DNA of 56,589 nucleotides from Chloroflexota bacterium (GTDB lineage: Bacteria > Chloroflexota > UBA5177): the NCBI GenBank assembly GCA_025966365.1, contig JAICWV010000005.1:1-56589 (forward strand), in the 5' to 3' direction. This document shows positions 43,178 through 50,477 of the stretch, one piece after another (the first letter of the stretch is position 1; the number at the start of each line of letters is the position of its first letter). The notes beneath the pieces were generated by a model. That model searched no databases and was not told the origin of the DNA. It saw nothing but the letters and a program-made list of their open reading frames with translations. A program made the translations under genes and the position numbers.

Positions 43178-43480
43178 CTAGTGATTCAGGCCGGCGATCT
43201 TCTCCAGAACGTCGGGGCGGAAGGTCTTGACTTTGAGCTGATCGAAGTAGGGAAGGGGGCGGTCCCAGGCGATCTCGTAGGTAAAGGGCTTGCGATCGCG
43301 CTGGACATGGATATACCCCTCGTTCTCCAGCTCGGTCAGGTGACGCTGGACAGTTCGCATGGTCACATCCAGGCGGCGGGCCAGCGTCTCCTGCGCCATC
43401 CGGGGGTTCCGGGCCAGCTGGCTCACGATGCGCGCGTACAGCGTGACAAACGTCACTCCACGCTCTTCTTGCTCGTCCAT
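43178..43480 (-). CDS. winged helix-turn-helix regulator
   Basis: The 100-residue protein starts at ATG 43480. RNPRMAQETLARRLDVTMRT and VQRHLTELENEGYIHVQRD form a MarR/ArsR-like winged helix; an extended C-terminal part (PFTYEIAWDRPLPYFDQLKV) follows. A sigma-70-like promoter lies upstream (TTGTGA, 18 bases, TACAAT). The region between this gene and the next upstream gene holds symmetric motifs that may be its own operator. The reading frame continues further upstream, but there it overlaps the adjacent GIY-YIG-like gene and lacks a ribosome site. Confidence 0.8.
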   Translation of the reverse strand: MDEQEERGVTFVTLYARIVSQLARNPRMAQETLARRLDVTMRTVQRHLTELENEGYIHVQRDRKPFTYEIAWDRPLPYFDQLKVKTFRPDVLEKIAGLNH

Positions 43481-43514
43481 GTTCTCCTCAATCCTGTGGT
43501 GTAGTGGGCGCCGC

Positions 43515-43544
43515 ATTGTACCCTTCCCTTGACAGTACTCACAA
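43515..43544 (-). promoter_or_regulatory. promoter of the winged-helix regulator
   Basis: On the minus strand -35 TTGTGA (43544-43539), an 18-base spacer and -10 TACAAT (43520-43515). On the plus strand the same DNA holds TTGACA (43529-43534), 17 bases and TATAGG, a good promoter pointing to no nearby gene. Confidence 0.6.
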
Positions 43545-43549
43545 GGCGG

Positions 43550-43612
43550 CCTATAGGAATTTGGTTCACAGTCGCCAGGTTGTGAACTATCGGCCCCTAA
43601 TACCCCTATAGG
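43550..43612. promoter_or_regulatory. symmetric operator-like region
   Basis: The palindrome CCTATAGG occurs at 43550-43557 and again at 43605-43612. Between them GTTCACA (43564-43570) is inverted as TGTGAAC (43581-43587) with a 10-base spacer. The whole is roughly symmetric and just upstream of the winged-helix promoter, so autoregulation is likely. Confidence 0.5.
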
Positions 43613-43979
43613 ACTCCCAGACCGATTGCGCCAGTTCCGGGCCCCCGGCCTCGATCGCCGCCCCCGACACCTCGAAGGACGCTCCGCCCTCCCGCCGCTG
43701 CCGCCACAGGGCAAGCGCCGGGCTTTCCGGATCGTCGTATGGGGCCACCGGCAGGTGCACCTGGCGCGACAGCCGCTCGACGACCTCACGCACGCCACGG
43801 TTTGCCCAGCCGATCCATTCCAGGTCGGCCGGGCGATCGGACCGCCGGATGCGGTAGAGCCCCGGCGCCGGTGGGAGCTGAGCCAGAGCCAGCGGGTGGG
43901 CGGCGTTGAGCGGCATCCAGGCCGACCAGCGATACCAGAGCCAATCGGCCCGGAGGTGGGGAAGCTCTTCGACTGTCAC
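43587..43979 (-). CDS. GIY-YIG-like domain protein
   Basis: The 130-residue protein contains APGLYRIRRSDRPADLEWIG and WANRGVREVVERLSR, which fits the GIY-YIG strand-turn-strand and following helix (GLYRI for GIY, WIG for YIG). The expected catalytic Glu is not obvious, so it may be a structural relative rather than an active nuclease. It is divergent from the IF-1 gene. Function unknown. Confidence 0.6.
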   Translation of the reverse strand: MTVEELPHLRADWLWYRWSAWMPLNAAHPLALAQLPPAPGLYRIRRSDRPADLEWIGWANRGVREVVERLSRQVHLPVAPYDDPESPALALWRQRREGGASFEVSGAAIEAGGPELAQSVWESYRGIRGR

Positions 43980-44039
43980 AATGCACTCTACCCCACGAGA
44001 AACACACTAGAATGCCAGGGTGATGTAGGAGGGCGGCGC

Positions 44040-44258
44040 ATGACGGGCGAGCGGCGCGTCACCACCGAAGGAACCGTGGTGGAAGCGCTTCCGCATGCCA
44101 TGTTCGCCATAGAGCTGGATAGCGGACAGCGGGTTCTGGGCCATATAGCGGGCACCATCGGCAACCAGGCGCTCCGTGTCAATCCCGGCGACCGGGTGGC
44201 AATCGAGCTCTCGCCCTTCGACCGATCGCGTGCTCGCATCACGCGCCGGGTACGGTAA
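44040..44258 (+). CDS. infA: translation initiation factor IF-1 family protein
   Basis: The 72-residue S1/OB-fold protein shows the IF-1 pattern: TTEGTVVEALPHAMFAIELD, VLGHIAGTIGNQALRVNPGD and RVAIELSPFDRSRARITRR. Length is exact for IF-1, which binds the ribosomal A site during initiation. It departs from the usual HISGKMRKNYIRI segment. It stands alone, outside the ribosomal-protein operon where infA normally lies, so it may be a second copy. AGGAGG is six bases before the ATG, and TAGAAT at 44008-44013 is a possible -10. Confidence 0.85.
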   Translation: MTGERRVTTEGTVVEALPHAMFAIELDSGQRVLGHIAGTIGNQALRVNPGDRVAIELSPFDRSRARITRRVR

Positions 44259-44342
44259 GTTACGTCTTTCGTGCCATAGACGCGCGGTTGCCCTCGTGCT
44301 AAGGTGGGCCAAATTCGACGTTCTCAGCGTTCGAGGTCTCCT

Positions 44343-45203
44343 ATGTCCGATTCAGTACCAAGCGGGATTCGCGTTGGCGGATCTGCGCTCCCCGACGGCG
44401 TGATGATGCTCACGCCGCTGGCCGCGGCCATCGCCCGGGAGGGCGCCGACGGTGCCCTCTCCGTTGAATCATTTGAGTTGCCCGCACGCGAGCAGCATCC
44501 GCTGGAGAAGTTGCCGTTTATCCGCATCCTGCCCAAGCTCATCGGACAGATGAGCCTGGTGGTGCGAGGCTGGAAGCCCCAGCAGAGCCGGCGCCCATCG
44601 CTGCCTCTGCTCGTGGCGGTGGTGGCGATCGGGGTCATCTCCTCGCTCATCAACGGCCTCTGCGCCGGCCTGCCCTCCACCTGGCACGCGGCGGGATCAT
44701 CCCTCTTGCAGCTCGCCCTTTTCTTCGGCATCGTGGGTCTCACCCGCGCCGTCCCGCGCTTTGGCCGCATCTGGCGCTTCCACGGCGGCGAGCATCAGGC
44801 AATTGCCGCCTACGAGGCCGGGCTCGACCTGACGGTCGAGAACGCCAGCAGCCGGACCCTCTATCACCCGCGCTGCGGCACCAACCTGGCCACGCTGGCC
44901 CTCCTGATCATGGTCCCGGGCATGGTTCTGGGCTCGGTGATCTCCGGCTTCACCGGCTACCTGATCACCGTCGCCATCCCGCTGCCCGCTCTCTGCGTCG
45001 CCTTCGAGCTGATGATGTGGGGGCAGAAGCGCTGGAAGGGGATTCTCCTGCCCGGCCTGGCCTTCCAGCGGCTCACTGTGGCCCTACCCGGTCCCGCCGA
45101 GTCCCGCGCCGGACTGGCGGCCCTGACCGCGGCCCTGGCCGAGCACGCCCGTGTGGAGGCCTCCCGCTCCCTGACCCAGGCCGGAGCCCACGCCGCCCAG
45201 TAA
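44343..45203 (+). CDS. DUF1385 membrane protein
   Basis: The 286-residue protein has GGSALPDGVMMLTPLAAAIA near 12, two or three membrane segments (LLVAVVAIGVISSLINGLCA and LALFFGIVGLTRAVPRFG), and the family signature WRFHGGEHQAIAAYEAGLDL then HPRCGTNLATLALL. The His and Cys residues may bind metal. The family is common in Chloroflexota and Firmicutes and its function is unknown. The extended -10 TGCTAAGGT (44297-44305) is identical to that of the metX leader. Confidence 0.87.
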   Translation: MSDSVPSGIRVGGSALPDGVMMLTPLAAAIAREGADGALSVESFELPAREQHPLEKLPFIRILPKLIGQMSLVVRGWKPQQSRRPSLPLLVAVVAIGVISSLINGLCAGLPSTWHAAGSSLLQLALFFGIVGLTRAVPRFGRIWRFHGGEHQAIAAYEAGLDLTVENASSRTLYHPRCGTNLATLALLIMVPGMVLGSVISGFTGYLITVAIPLPALCVAFELMMWGQKRWKGILLPGLAFQRLTVALPGPAESRAGLAALTAALAEHARVEASRSLTQAGAHAAQ

Positions 45204-45418
45204 AGAGCGGGTTCGAGAGGCAGGGGACGCGCTCCCCCTACTCGGGTGACCACGTGCCCCACGAACCCAGCCATGCCGCATCTGTACCCGGACCCCTGTG
45301 GTCCGATTGGACATGCGCCCAATGGCACGGGGAACCCCGGATTGGACCGTTCTCAGACATTGGGCTATCCCCGCACATATCGTCCTGCTGAATGCCGGAC
45401 TCGCGCGCCGGCTGGACA

Positions 45419-45490
45419 GCGGGCTAAAGCCATCGGCTACGTCGTGGACGACATAATGGTGGCATCACGTAGCGGAGGGCTTTAGCCCAC
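45419..45490. repeat. palindromic repeat type A, copy 3 (reverse orientation)
   Basis: The arms 45419-45440 (GCGGGCTAAAGCCATCGG plus CTAC) and 45469-45490 enclose 28 bases. Here the CTCGG-type arm is on the left and the CTCCG-type on the right, opposite to copies 1 and 2. Confidence 0.8.
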
Positions 45491-45609
45491 AGTGCGCCTG
45501 CCATGTCCCTGTCCCCTTGCGATCCTCGATCTCTCAGCTCACGCCGTAGAAGGCGTAAAAGTGGCTGATAGCGCAGGATAAGCTCGATGTATTCCCGAGG
45601 CCATCTCAT
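45424..45609 (-). CDS. possible small basic protein running into repeat type A
   Basis: A 61-codon frame begins MRWPREYIELILRYQPLLRL and continues with an Arg/Leu-rich amphipathic helix. A -10 TATGCT lies exactly six bases before the ATG, as at other leaderless starts here. The C-terminal 25 residues are encoded by the palindromic repeat, so an original stop may have been displaced. The rest of 45204-45681 shows no gene. This is only a candidate. Confidence 0.3.
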   Translation of the reverse strand: MRWPREYIELILRYQPLLRLLRRELRDRGSQGDRDMAGALWAKALRYVMPPLCRPRRSRWL

Positions 45610-45681
45610 GGGGTCAGCATATCCTTTGCCCGCTATGGCACCGCTGGGTCATGGGAGACTAGTATTCACACGGAGAAGATC

Positions 45682-46446
45682 GTGCAAACAGCGCTCTCGC
45701 GTGATGGGACTCGTATCGCCTACGATCAGTCGGGCCAGGGTCCTGCCGTCATTCTGGTAGTTGGCGCCTTCAATGCCCGAGCGACCGGGGCACCGCTGGC
45801 CGACGTGCTCGCGAGCCATTTCAGCGTCTTCAACTACGACCGGCGGGGCCGGGGCGAGAGCGGCGATACCGTACCATATGCCGTCGAGCGCGAGATCGAA
45901 GATCTCGGCTCTCTTATCGATCAGGCCGGTGGATCAGCCTGCGTCTTCGGCTACTCCTCGGGCGCCATCCTCGCGCTAAGAGCCGCGGCTCACGGCCTGC
46001 CCATCGTCCGGCTCGCGTTGTATGAGCCTCCGCCTACCGGGGCCAGGGCGGGAACACTCGCCCCGCGGCTCGCCGAGCTCGTCTCGGAAGGACGCCGGGG
46101 CGACGCCGTCGAGCTGTTCCAGACCGAAGGTGTCGGCATACCGCCCGCCGTGGTTGCTCAGCTGCGCAACGCCCCGTTCCGACCGGCGCTGGAAAACATG
46201 GCCCAGACGCTGGTCTACGAGTCCACCATCCTTCAAGCTCTCCCTGCAGAGGTGCTCGACTCCGTCCGTGTGCCCACGATCGTGATCGACGGCGGCGAGT
46301 CTCCCGACGTCATGCGGCAAGCGGCGCGCTCACTGGCGGACGAGCTGCCGGATGCCACCTATCGCACTCTGGAGGGCCAGGGTCACGACATTGATCCGGC
46401 TGTCCTGGGTCCGGTGCTCCAGGGATTCTTCGCGGCCTCCGACTGA
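45682..46446 (+). CDS. alpha/beta hydrolase
   Basis: The 254-residue protein has the hydrolase fold: RIAYDQSGQGPAVILVVGAF, VFNYDRRGRGESGDT, the nucleophile in CVFGYSSGAILALRA (Ser near 94), VPTIVIDGGESPDV holding the acid, and GQGHDIDP with the His near 236. Substrate unknown. It starts at GTG 45682 after GGAGAAG. Confidence 0.87.
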   Translation: MQTALSRDGTRIAYDQSGQGPAVILVVGAFNARATGAPLADVLASHFSVFNYDRRGRGESGDTVPYAVEREIEDLGSLIDQAGGSACVFGYSSGAILALRAAAHGLPIVRLALYEPPPTGARAGTLAPRLAELVSEGRRGDAVELFQTEGVGIPPAVVAQLRNAPFRPALENMAQTLVYESTILQALPAEVLDSVRVPTIVIDGGESPDVMRQAARSLADELPDATYRTLEGQGHDIDPAVLGPVLQGFFAASD

Positions 46447-46481
46447 TCGCCTCACTCCATCAACAAACGTTTGATGGACCC

Positions 46482-46742
46482 CTAATGGGTCAGGGTGTAG
46501 ACGTTGAAGGCCACCAACGCGGCGATCAGGACACTCATGACGACCACGGCAGCACGGCGCCGCGAGCCGGTGATCCGGACCAGCCAGTACTCGGCGATCT
46601 GATAGGGCCGCGAGCGGGGCAGGCTGGCCAGCAAGACCAGAAAGACCACAATGGCCAGGCCCCGAATCCCATGCACAGCGATCACCACCGCGGCTGCTAT
46701 AGCGGCGATCGCCAGCAGTCCGAAGCGCACGAGCCCCGGCAT
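46482..46742 (-). CDS. small two-to-three-helix membrane protein
   Basis: The 86-residue protein has LVRFGLLAIAAIAAAVVIAV, LAIVVFLVLLASLP and AAVVVMSVLIAALVAFNVYT, separated by basic loops (RSRPYQIAEYWLVRITGSRR). The ATG at 46742 is preferred because the frame upstream runs into repeat DNA. Function unknown. It converges on the hydrolase gene. Confidence 0.6.
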   Translation of the reverse strand: MPGLVRFGLLAIAAIAAAVVIAVHGIRGLAIVVFLVLLASLPRSRPYQIAEYWLVRITGSRRRAAVVVMSVLIAALVAFNVYTLTH

Positions 46743-47145
46743 CAGAATCCTCGGTTCCCGCGAAGGCCCTGCTCGGGTCCCATGCATCCCCATCCCGGCC
46801 CGTCGGGTGTAAGCGCAATGTGCACTCGCCCGCTGCACCGCAGTGCACTTTTGGGTCCAAGCTGCCGCCGGGTTCGATGAACCACACCATGTAGGACGGT
46901 TCCTCCGCGGCCGGCTATGGGCATCCTCACGGCTGCCATCCTCCCGACATGGACCCGCCTGTATCCGATGAACCCCACACCGTTCCCTCTGTAGCCGGAC
47001 CTTCCATGGTCCGGTGGGTCGATCCCCTTCTGGTTCCTTCCCACCCCCCTGGTCCATTCCTATCCACGCGGCATCATAGCCGATGTACCGGCGTGCGGAG
47101 GGGGTACCCAAATCTGGAATCGATCGGGCATACTAAGTCAAAGCC
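46743..47145. other. 403-bp non-coding island of dispersed repeats
   Basis: No gene supported. It holds a diverged member of the GATTGCACATC family with its GCTGCACCG extension (about 46810-46850), a 26-base segment (46890-46915) that is inverted at 28284-28309, and the 68-bp repeat at 46990-47057. Possible -10 TACTAA lies at 47131-47136 for the next gene. Confidence 0.7.
46990..47057. repeat. 68-bp dispersed repeat, copy 2
   Basis: Identical to 28090-28157 except at one base (47047), in the same orientation, exactly 18,900 bases apart. It includes the 7-bp hairpin CCGGACC/GGTCCGG (46995-47014). Confidence 0.85.
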
Positions 47146-47397
47146 ATGGATACGAGCTATATCTACCACCGGACGCGCCGGCTCGATACGTGCCATACGA
47201 AAGTTTTCGAGTACGAGCGCGAGATTCTGGTAGGGCCGATGGACCAGCCGGGTGTCACCGCCCGCTGTCCCGATTGCGATTGCGTGATGATGTACCGCGG
47301 CGTCGGGCGGTTGCGCAACGGCAAGCTGGTCCACTACTTCGAGTGCGTCCACCCCCCGCGCGACGTCCACAGCGTCAGCATCGTCATCTCCGAATAG
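47146..47397 (+). CDS. small Cys-containing protein
   Basis: The 83-residue protein starts MDTSYIYHRTRRLDTCHTKV and has RCPDCDCVMMYRGVGRLRNG near 40 and YFECVHPP near 64. The CxxCxC plus a later Cys could form a zinc or iron site. No family recognised. No ribosome site is obvious. The PRC-barrel gene follows after 49 bases. Confidence 0.65.
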   Translation: MDTSYIYHRTRRLDTCHTKVFEYEREILVGPMDQPGVTARCPDCDCVMMYRGVGRLRNGKLVHYFECVHPPRDVHSVSIVISE

Positions 47398-47446
47398 CTC
47401 GGGGGCGCGCCGGCAGAGTCCGCGGCCCCGTCGAGGAGGCTCTGTC

Positions 47447-48064
47447 ATGGAAACCACCATCACCACGGGAACGCCCGTGTTCACCAGCGACCGGCGGCAG
47501 GCTGGTCACGTTTCCTATGTCGTGGTGGACCCCCGAAGCTTCAAGGTGACCGATTTCGTGGTCAGCACCGGCAGCTTTCTGGGGCGCGACATCGTTGTGA
47601 GCACCGATCAGGTCGAGCGCGAGACCGAGGAGGGCATTTACCTCAAGCTCGATCGCGACGGGCTGAACGCCTGCCCCGATTACGTGGACGTGAACTACCA
47701 GACCCCGCCCGACACCTGGCTTCCCTCTCCCGGCCTCACCTATCCGGCCGGCAGCATGCTCTGGCCGGCCGGCATCGAATATCCCGAGGCAACCTCGGTC
47801 ACGGTCAACACCCCGGCGGGAACGGTTGGACTCTATCCGGGAATGGATGTCGTCAGCTCCGACGGTCACACGGTCGGCTCCATCGACGCCCTGATCACCC
47901 ATCCCCAGTCAGAAGACGTGACCGGCTTCGTGGTGAAGCATGGCTTTATCTTCACCCACGACACCACCATTCCCATCGACCAGGTGGCGGCGGTCGAGAA
48001 CAATCAGGTGAAGCTGAAACTCACACGTGATGCGGCGGAGCAGGAGTTCAAGTCAGGGGACTAG
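47447..48064 (+). CDS. PRC-barrel domain protein (two domains)
   Basis: The 205-residue protein has two similar halves. The first (about 5-70) shows GTPVFTSDRRQAGHVSYVVV, KVTDFVVSTGSFLGRDIVV and the strand-rich PRC layout. The second (about 120-195) shows MDVVSSDGHTVGSIDALI, DVTGFVVKHGFIFTHDTTIP and IDQVAAVENNQVKLKL. PRC barrels occur in photosynthetic reaction centres, RimM and stress-linked small proteins; here the role is unknown. It overlaps the ZIP gene's end by four bases. Confidence 0.85.
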   Translation: METTITTGTPVFTSDRRQAGHVSYVVVDPRSFKVTDFVVSTGSFLGRDIVVSTDQVERETEEGIYLKLDRDGLNACPDYVDVNYQTPPDTWLPSPGLTYPAGSMLWPAGIEYPEATSVTVNTPAGTVGLYPGMDVVSSDGHTVGSIDALITHPQSEDVTGFVVKHGFIFTHDTTIPIDQVAAVENNQVKLKLTRDAAEQEFKSGD

Positions 48065-48834
48065 GCTCCGGCGGCCACCAGCACCAGATCGGTTCCGTAG
48101 GCGACGACGAAGCCCACCACCAGCCCGCTCATGGCCAGCTCCATGATGGGAGCGCGCCGCAGCATGGGCAGGAGCTGGCTCAGGACGTAGATGATGGATC
48201 CGGCCGCCAGCGCCAGAAAGAGGATGTAGATCACCTCGGCGTGGAAGACCATCCCCACCATGGTCCCGAGAAAGGTTGGGCCGCCGCCGATGAGTCCCGC
48301 CAGGCCGATAAAGGCCCAGGAGGCGCTGCCGGCCAGCGGGGCGGAGATGCCGAAGCCTTCGGTCATGTTGTGGAGGCCGAAGCCGATGATCAGAATGGCT
48401 GCCAGCTGGATGGCGCCGGAGGCGGCGGCCTGACCGATGGCCAGCCCCTCCGAGAAGTTGTGCATGCCGATGCCTGCCGCGATCATGTAGCCGAGATGGG
48501 CGCCCGCGGGCATACTCTGCGGGTCCCGGCGGATAAAGCGCTGCTCGAAGGCGACCAGCCCCAGCAGGCCGACGGCGATCCCGACCAGGAGCGCCAGAAG
48601 ATCGGGAATGAAGGTGCCGAATGAGCCGCCGTGCGCCGAGGGCAGAGCATTGTTCACCGGCTCGATGGCGCCGGAGAGAACGTCGTAGAGCAGGAAGAAA
48701 AGGATGCCGGTGGCAACGGCGTTCAGGAAGGACTGCAGCCCACGCGGCGGGTTCTTGATCCGGGCCACGGGCAGGCCCAGAAAGATCGTGCCCCCGGCAA
48801 TGAGGCCGAGGACAAGAATATCGAGTGTACTCAC
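48061..48834 (-). CDS. ZIP-family metal transporter
   Basis: The 257-residue protein has about eight membrane segments with the metal-binding motifs GMHNFSEGLAIGQA (near 123) and GFGLHNMTEGFGISA (near 151) and a late VFHAEVIYILFLAL. These match ZIP transporters that bring Zn2+, Fe2+ or Mn2+ into the cytoplasm. No metal regulator is adjacent. Confidence 0.9.
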   Translation of the reverse strand: MSTLDILVLGLIAGGTIFLGLPVARIKNPPRGLQSFLNAVATGILFFLLYDVLSGAIEPVNNALPSAHGGSFGTFIPDLLALLVGIAVGLLGLVAFEQRFIRRDPQSMPAGAHLGYMIAAGIGMHNFSEGLAIGQAAASGAIQLAAILIIGFGLHNMTEGFGISAPLAGSASWAFIGLAGLIGGGPTFLGTMVGMVFHAEVIYILFLALAAGSIIYVLSQLLPMLRRAPIMELAMSGLVVGFVVAYGTDLVLVAAGA

Positions 48835-48939
48835 CGGCGGTTTCTGGTGTCGGTGCGGCGCAGTGCAGCATCCACGTGCGTGTCTCCCACAACGATCCTA
48901 GCAAAGAGGAGCCGCTAAATCCGAGCGATTTACTCGGGT

Positions 48940-49806
48940 TTATGGCCGGGCGGTCGAGGTGGGCGTGGGGGTGGGCGTGGCGGGAGACACGGGCGACGAC
49001 GCTTCGGTCGCAGTGCTGGTGATCTCCGTCATCGGGGCCGGTGTGATCGGAATGGGTGTCGGAGCCGGGGCAGTGGGCCGCACCGGGGCCACCACGACCG
49101 GTGGCCCGGGAGCCGGCTGTGATGTGGGAACGGGATGGGAGGCCGCGGCCTTGACCGGCGCCCGCGGGGCCGCCGACCGGATAGGGCGGGCTTTTGGAAC
49201 CGACGTCATGACGGGACCGAAGGCGGAATCAGCCGTCGGCGCGATGGGTTCCGGTTCCTGCGCGGCGCCGGGGAGACTCTGGACGGGGGCCGCGGTGGAG
49301 GCAGTTCCCCGCTCGGGAGCCTGGCCGTGAGCGGTCCGGGCCGGCTGGTGCGCTCGCGAGGGGTGTTCTGGCTGTGAGGATGGCCGGTGCGAACCCCTAC
49401 TACTCGATCCGGCCGTTCCGGATGCGGGCCCGTAAGTGACGGGGGTAGATTGTGCGGCCGGCGCCGAGGAATCATTAGCGCCGCCTCCCGGGTGTAGGTT
49501 GTGGACGGCGAGCGCGGCCACCACCAGCAGAACGGCAGTTGCCGGCCCCAGGAACGCGACCGGCCGGGGAGACCACCAGCGGCGGCGCGGCGGGACCTGC
49601 TGAATGCCGGCCAGGACCCCCGCCCGGAGCGCAGCGGGCGGTTCCACGGGAGGAAGTGAGCGCAGGAGTCGGGTTTGCTGCTCGTAGGCGGCGGCGGTGG
49701 CCCGACACTGGGGACAGTCGCGCAGGTGCGCCTCGAGCCGCTGCTCTTCAGCCGGGGTCAGCTCGCTGCGGCGGGCCAGCATCTCCTCAAAGCGGTCGTG
49801 GCTCAC
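48940..49806 (-). CDS. anti-sigma factor with zinc finger and Pro/Thr-rich exterior
   Basis: The 288-residue protein begins with a zf-HC2 anti-sigma domain (His27, Cys31, Cys34 in LEAHLRDCPQCRATAAAYEQ), then one membrane helix at about 83-101 (VAFLGPATAVLLVVAALAV), then 185 residues very rich in Pro, Ala, Ser and Thr outside the membrane. It should hold the sigma factor encoded just upstream, releasing it on an envelope signal. The disordered exterior is odd for a sensor and may reach into the cell wall. Its ATG overlaps the sigma stop. Confidence 0.88.
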   Translation of the reverse strand: MSHDRFEEMLARRSELTPAEEQRLEAHLRDCPQCRATAAAYEQQTRLLRSLPPVEPPAALRAGVLAGIQQVPPRRRWWSPRPVAFLGPATAVLLVVAALAVHNLHPGGGANDSSAPAAQSTPVTYGPASGTAGSSSRGSHRPSSQPEHPSRAHQPARTAHGQAPERGTASTAAPVQSLPGAAQEPEPIAPTADSAFGPVMTSVPKARPIRSAAPRAPVKAAASHPVPTSQPAPGPPVVVAPVRPTAPAPTPIPITPAPMTEITSTATEASSPVSPATPTPTPTSTARP

Positions 49807-50321
49807 AGCTCGACTCCGTAGGCCAGTCGGAAACGCGCTCGCGCGCGCGAGAGGCGCTGCCGGATGGCGGAGCCGCGCACGCCCAGCATGGTGCCGATCT
49901 CATCGGTTTTGAAGCCGGCCACATCGAAGAGGTAGAGGACTTCCCGGTCGCCCTCCGAGAGCTGGGACATGGCCGCTTCCACCGCCAGCCGGTCCTCGCT
50001 GGAGCGGGTGACGGCAGGAAGATGCTCGAGAGTCTCGATATCGGGCTCGGTTCGGCGCCGCCGTCGGAACTCATCCATGGCTCGGTTCCGGGCCACCGTG
50101 TACAGCCAGGCGGCCTTGATCTCTTTTCCTCGGTTCATCTGTTCGTAGGCACGCAGAAAGGTGTCCTGGGTGCAGTCCAGGGCGGCATCGGCATCCCGGA
50201 GCAGGGCAAGCAGGAAGTTGTAGAGAGGACGCTCATAGTCGTTCATGAGCCGAACGAGGCGGTCCTCGCTCCCATGGCTCGCTTCCGGCACCAGCCGGGC
50301 CTCCGGGATCTGGGTTAGCAC
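49803..50321 (-). CDS. ECF sigma factor
   Basis: The 172-residue protein has region 2 (YERPLYNFLLALLRDADAAL, CTQDTFLRAYEQM, AAWLYTVARNRAMDEFRRRR) and region 4 (LSEGDREVLYLFDVAGFKTD, MLGVRGSAIRQRLSRARARF). It is a standard ECF sigma that would direct RNA polymerase to stress promoters and be held by the zinc anti-sigma encoded next. The GTG at 50321 is the start. The two genes overlap by ATGA. Confidence 0.93.
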   Translation of the reverse strand: MLTQIPEARLVPEASHGSEDRLVRLMNDYERPLYNFLLALLRDADAALDCTQDTFLRAYEQMNRGKEIKAAWLYTVARNRAMDEFRRRRRTEPDIETLEHLPAVTRSSEDRLAVEAAMSQLSEGDREVLYLFDVAGFKTDEIGTMLGVRGSAIRQRLSRARARFRLAYGVEL

Positions 50322-50456
50322 CGGGTTTGCCTATGGGCGGCCTCCCCGCGTCGACGCTTCACCGGTACAACGCCGGGCGCGGGGGAAGTGTGACAGACGA
50401 CGTGGAAGGGGGCATACATCGTGGACAATATCCTACTGCACATCCCCTGGCTGTGC

Positions 50457-50465
50457 TGCTAAAAT
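50457..50465 (+). promoter_or_regulatory. extended -10 for the HNH gene leader
   Basis: TGCTAAAAT (hexamer 50460-50465) is similar to TGCTAAGGT and TGCTACGAT at other starts here. The transcript should begin near 50471, where ATGTAA forms a start codon followed at once by a stop. Confidence 0.5.
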
Positions 50466-50477
50466 GTCGCATGTAAC

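Noticed and set aside
42043-43230. 395-codon plus-strand ORF
   Set aside because: It is antisense to the CdaR/PucR gene and has no recognisable motif.
43481-43798. 206-codon version of the winged-helix regulator
   Set aside because: The extra N-terminal part overlaps the GIY-YIG-like gene and the promoter region; the ATG at 43480 fits the promoter.
46482-47111. 209-codon reading of the small membrane protein
   Set aside because: The upstream 120 codons are the dispersed repeats; the ATG at 46742 begins the hydrophobic protein.
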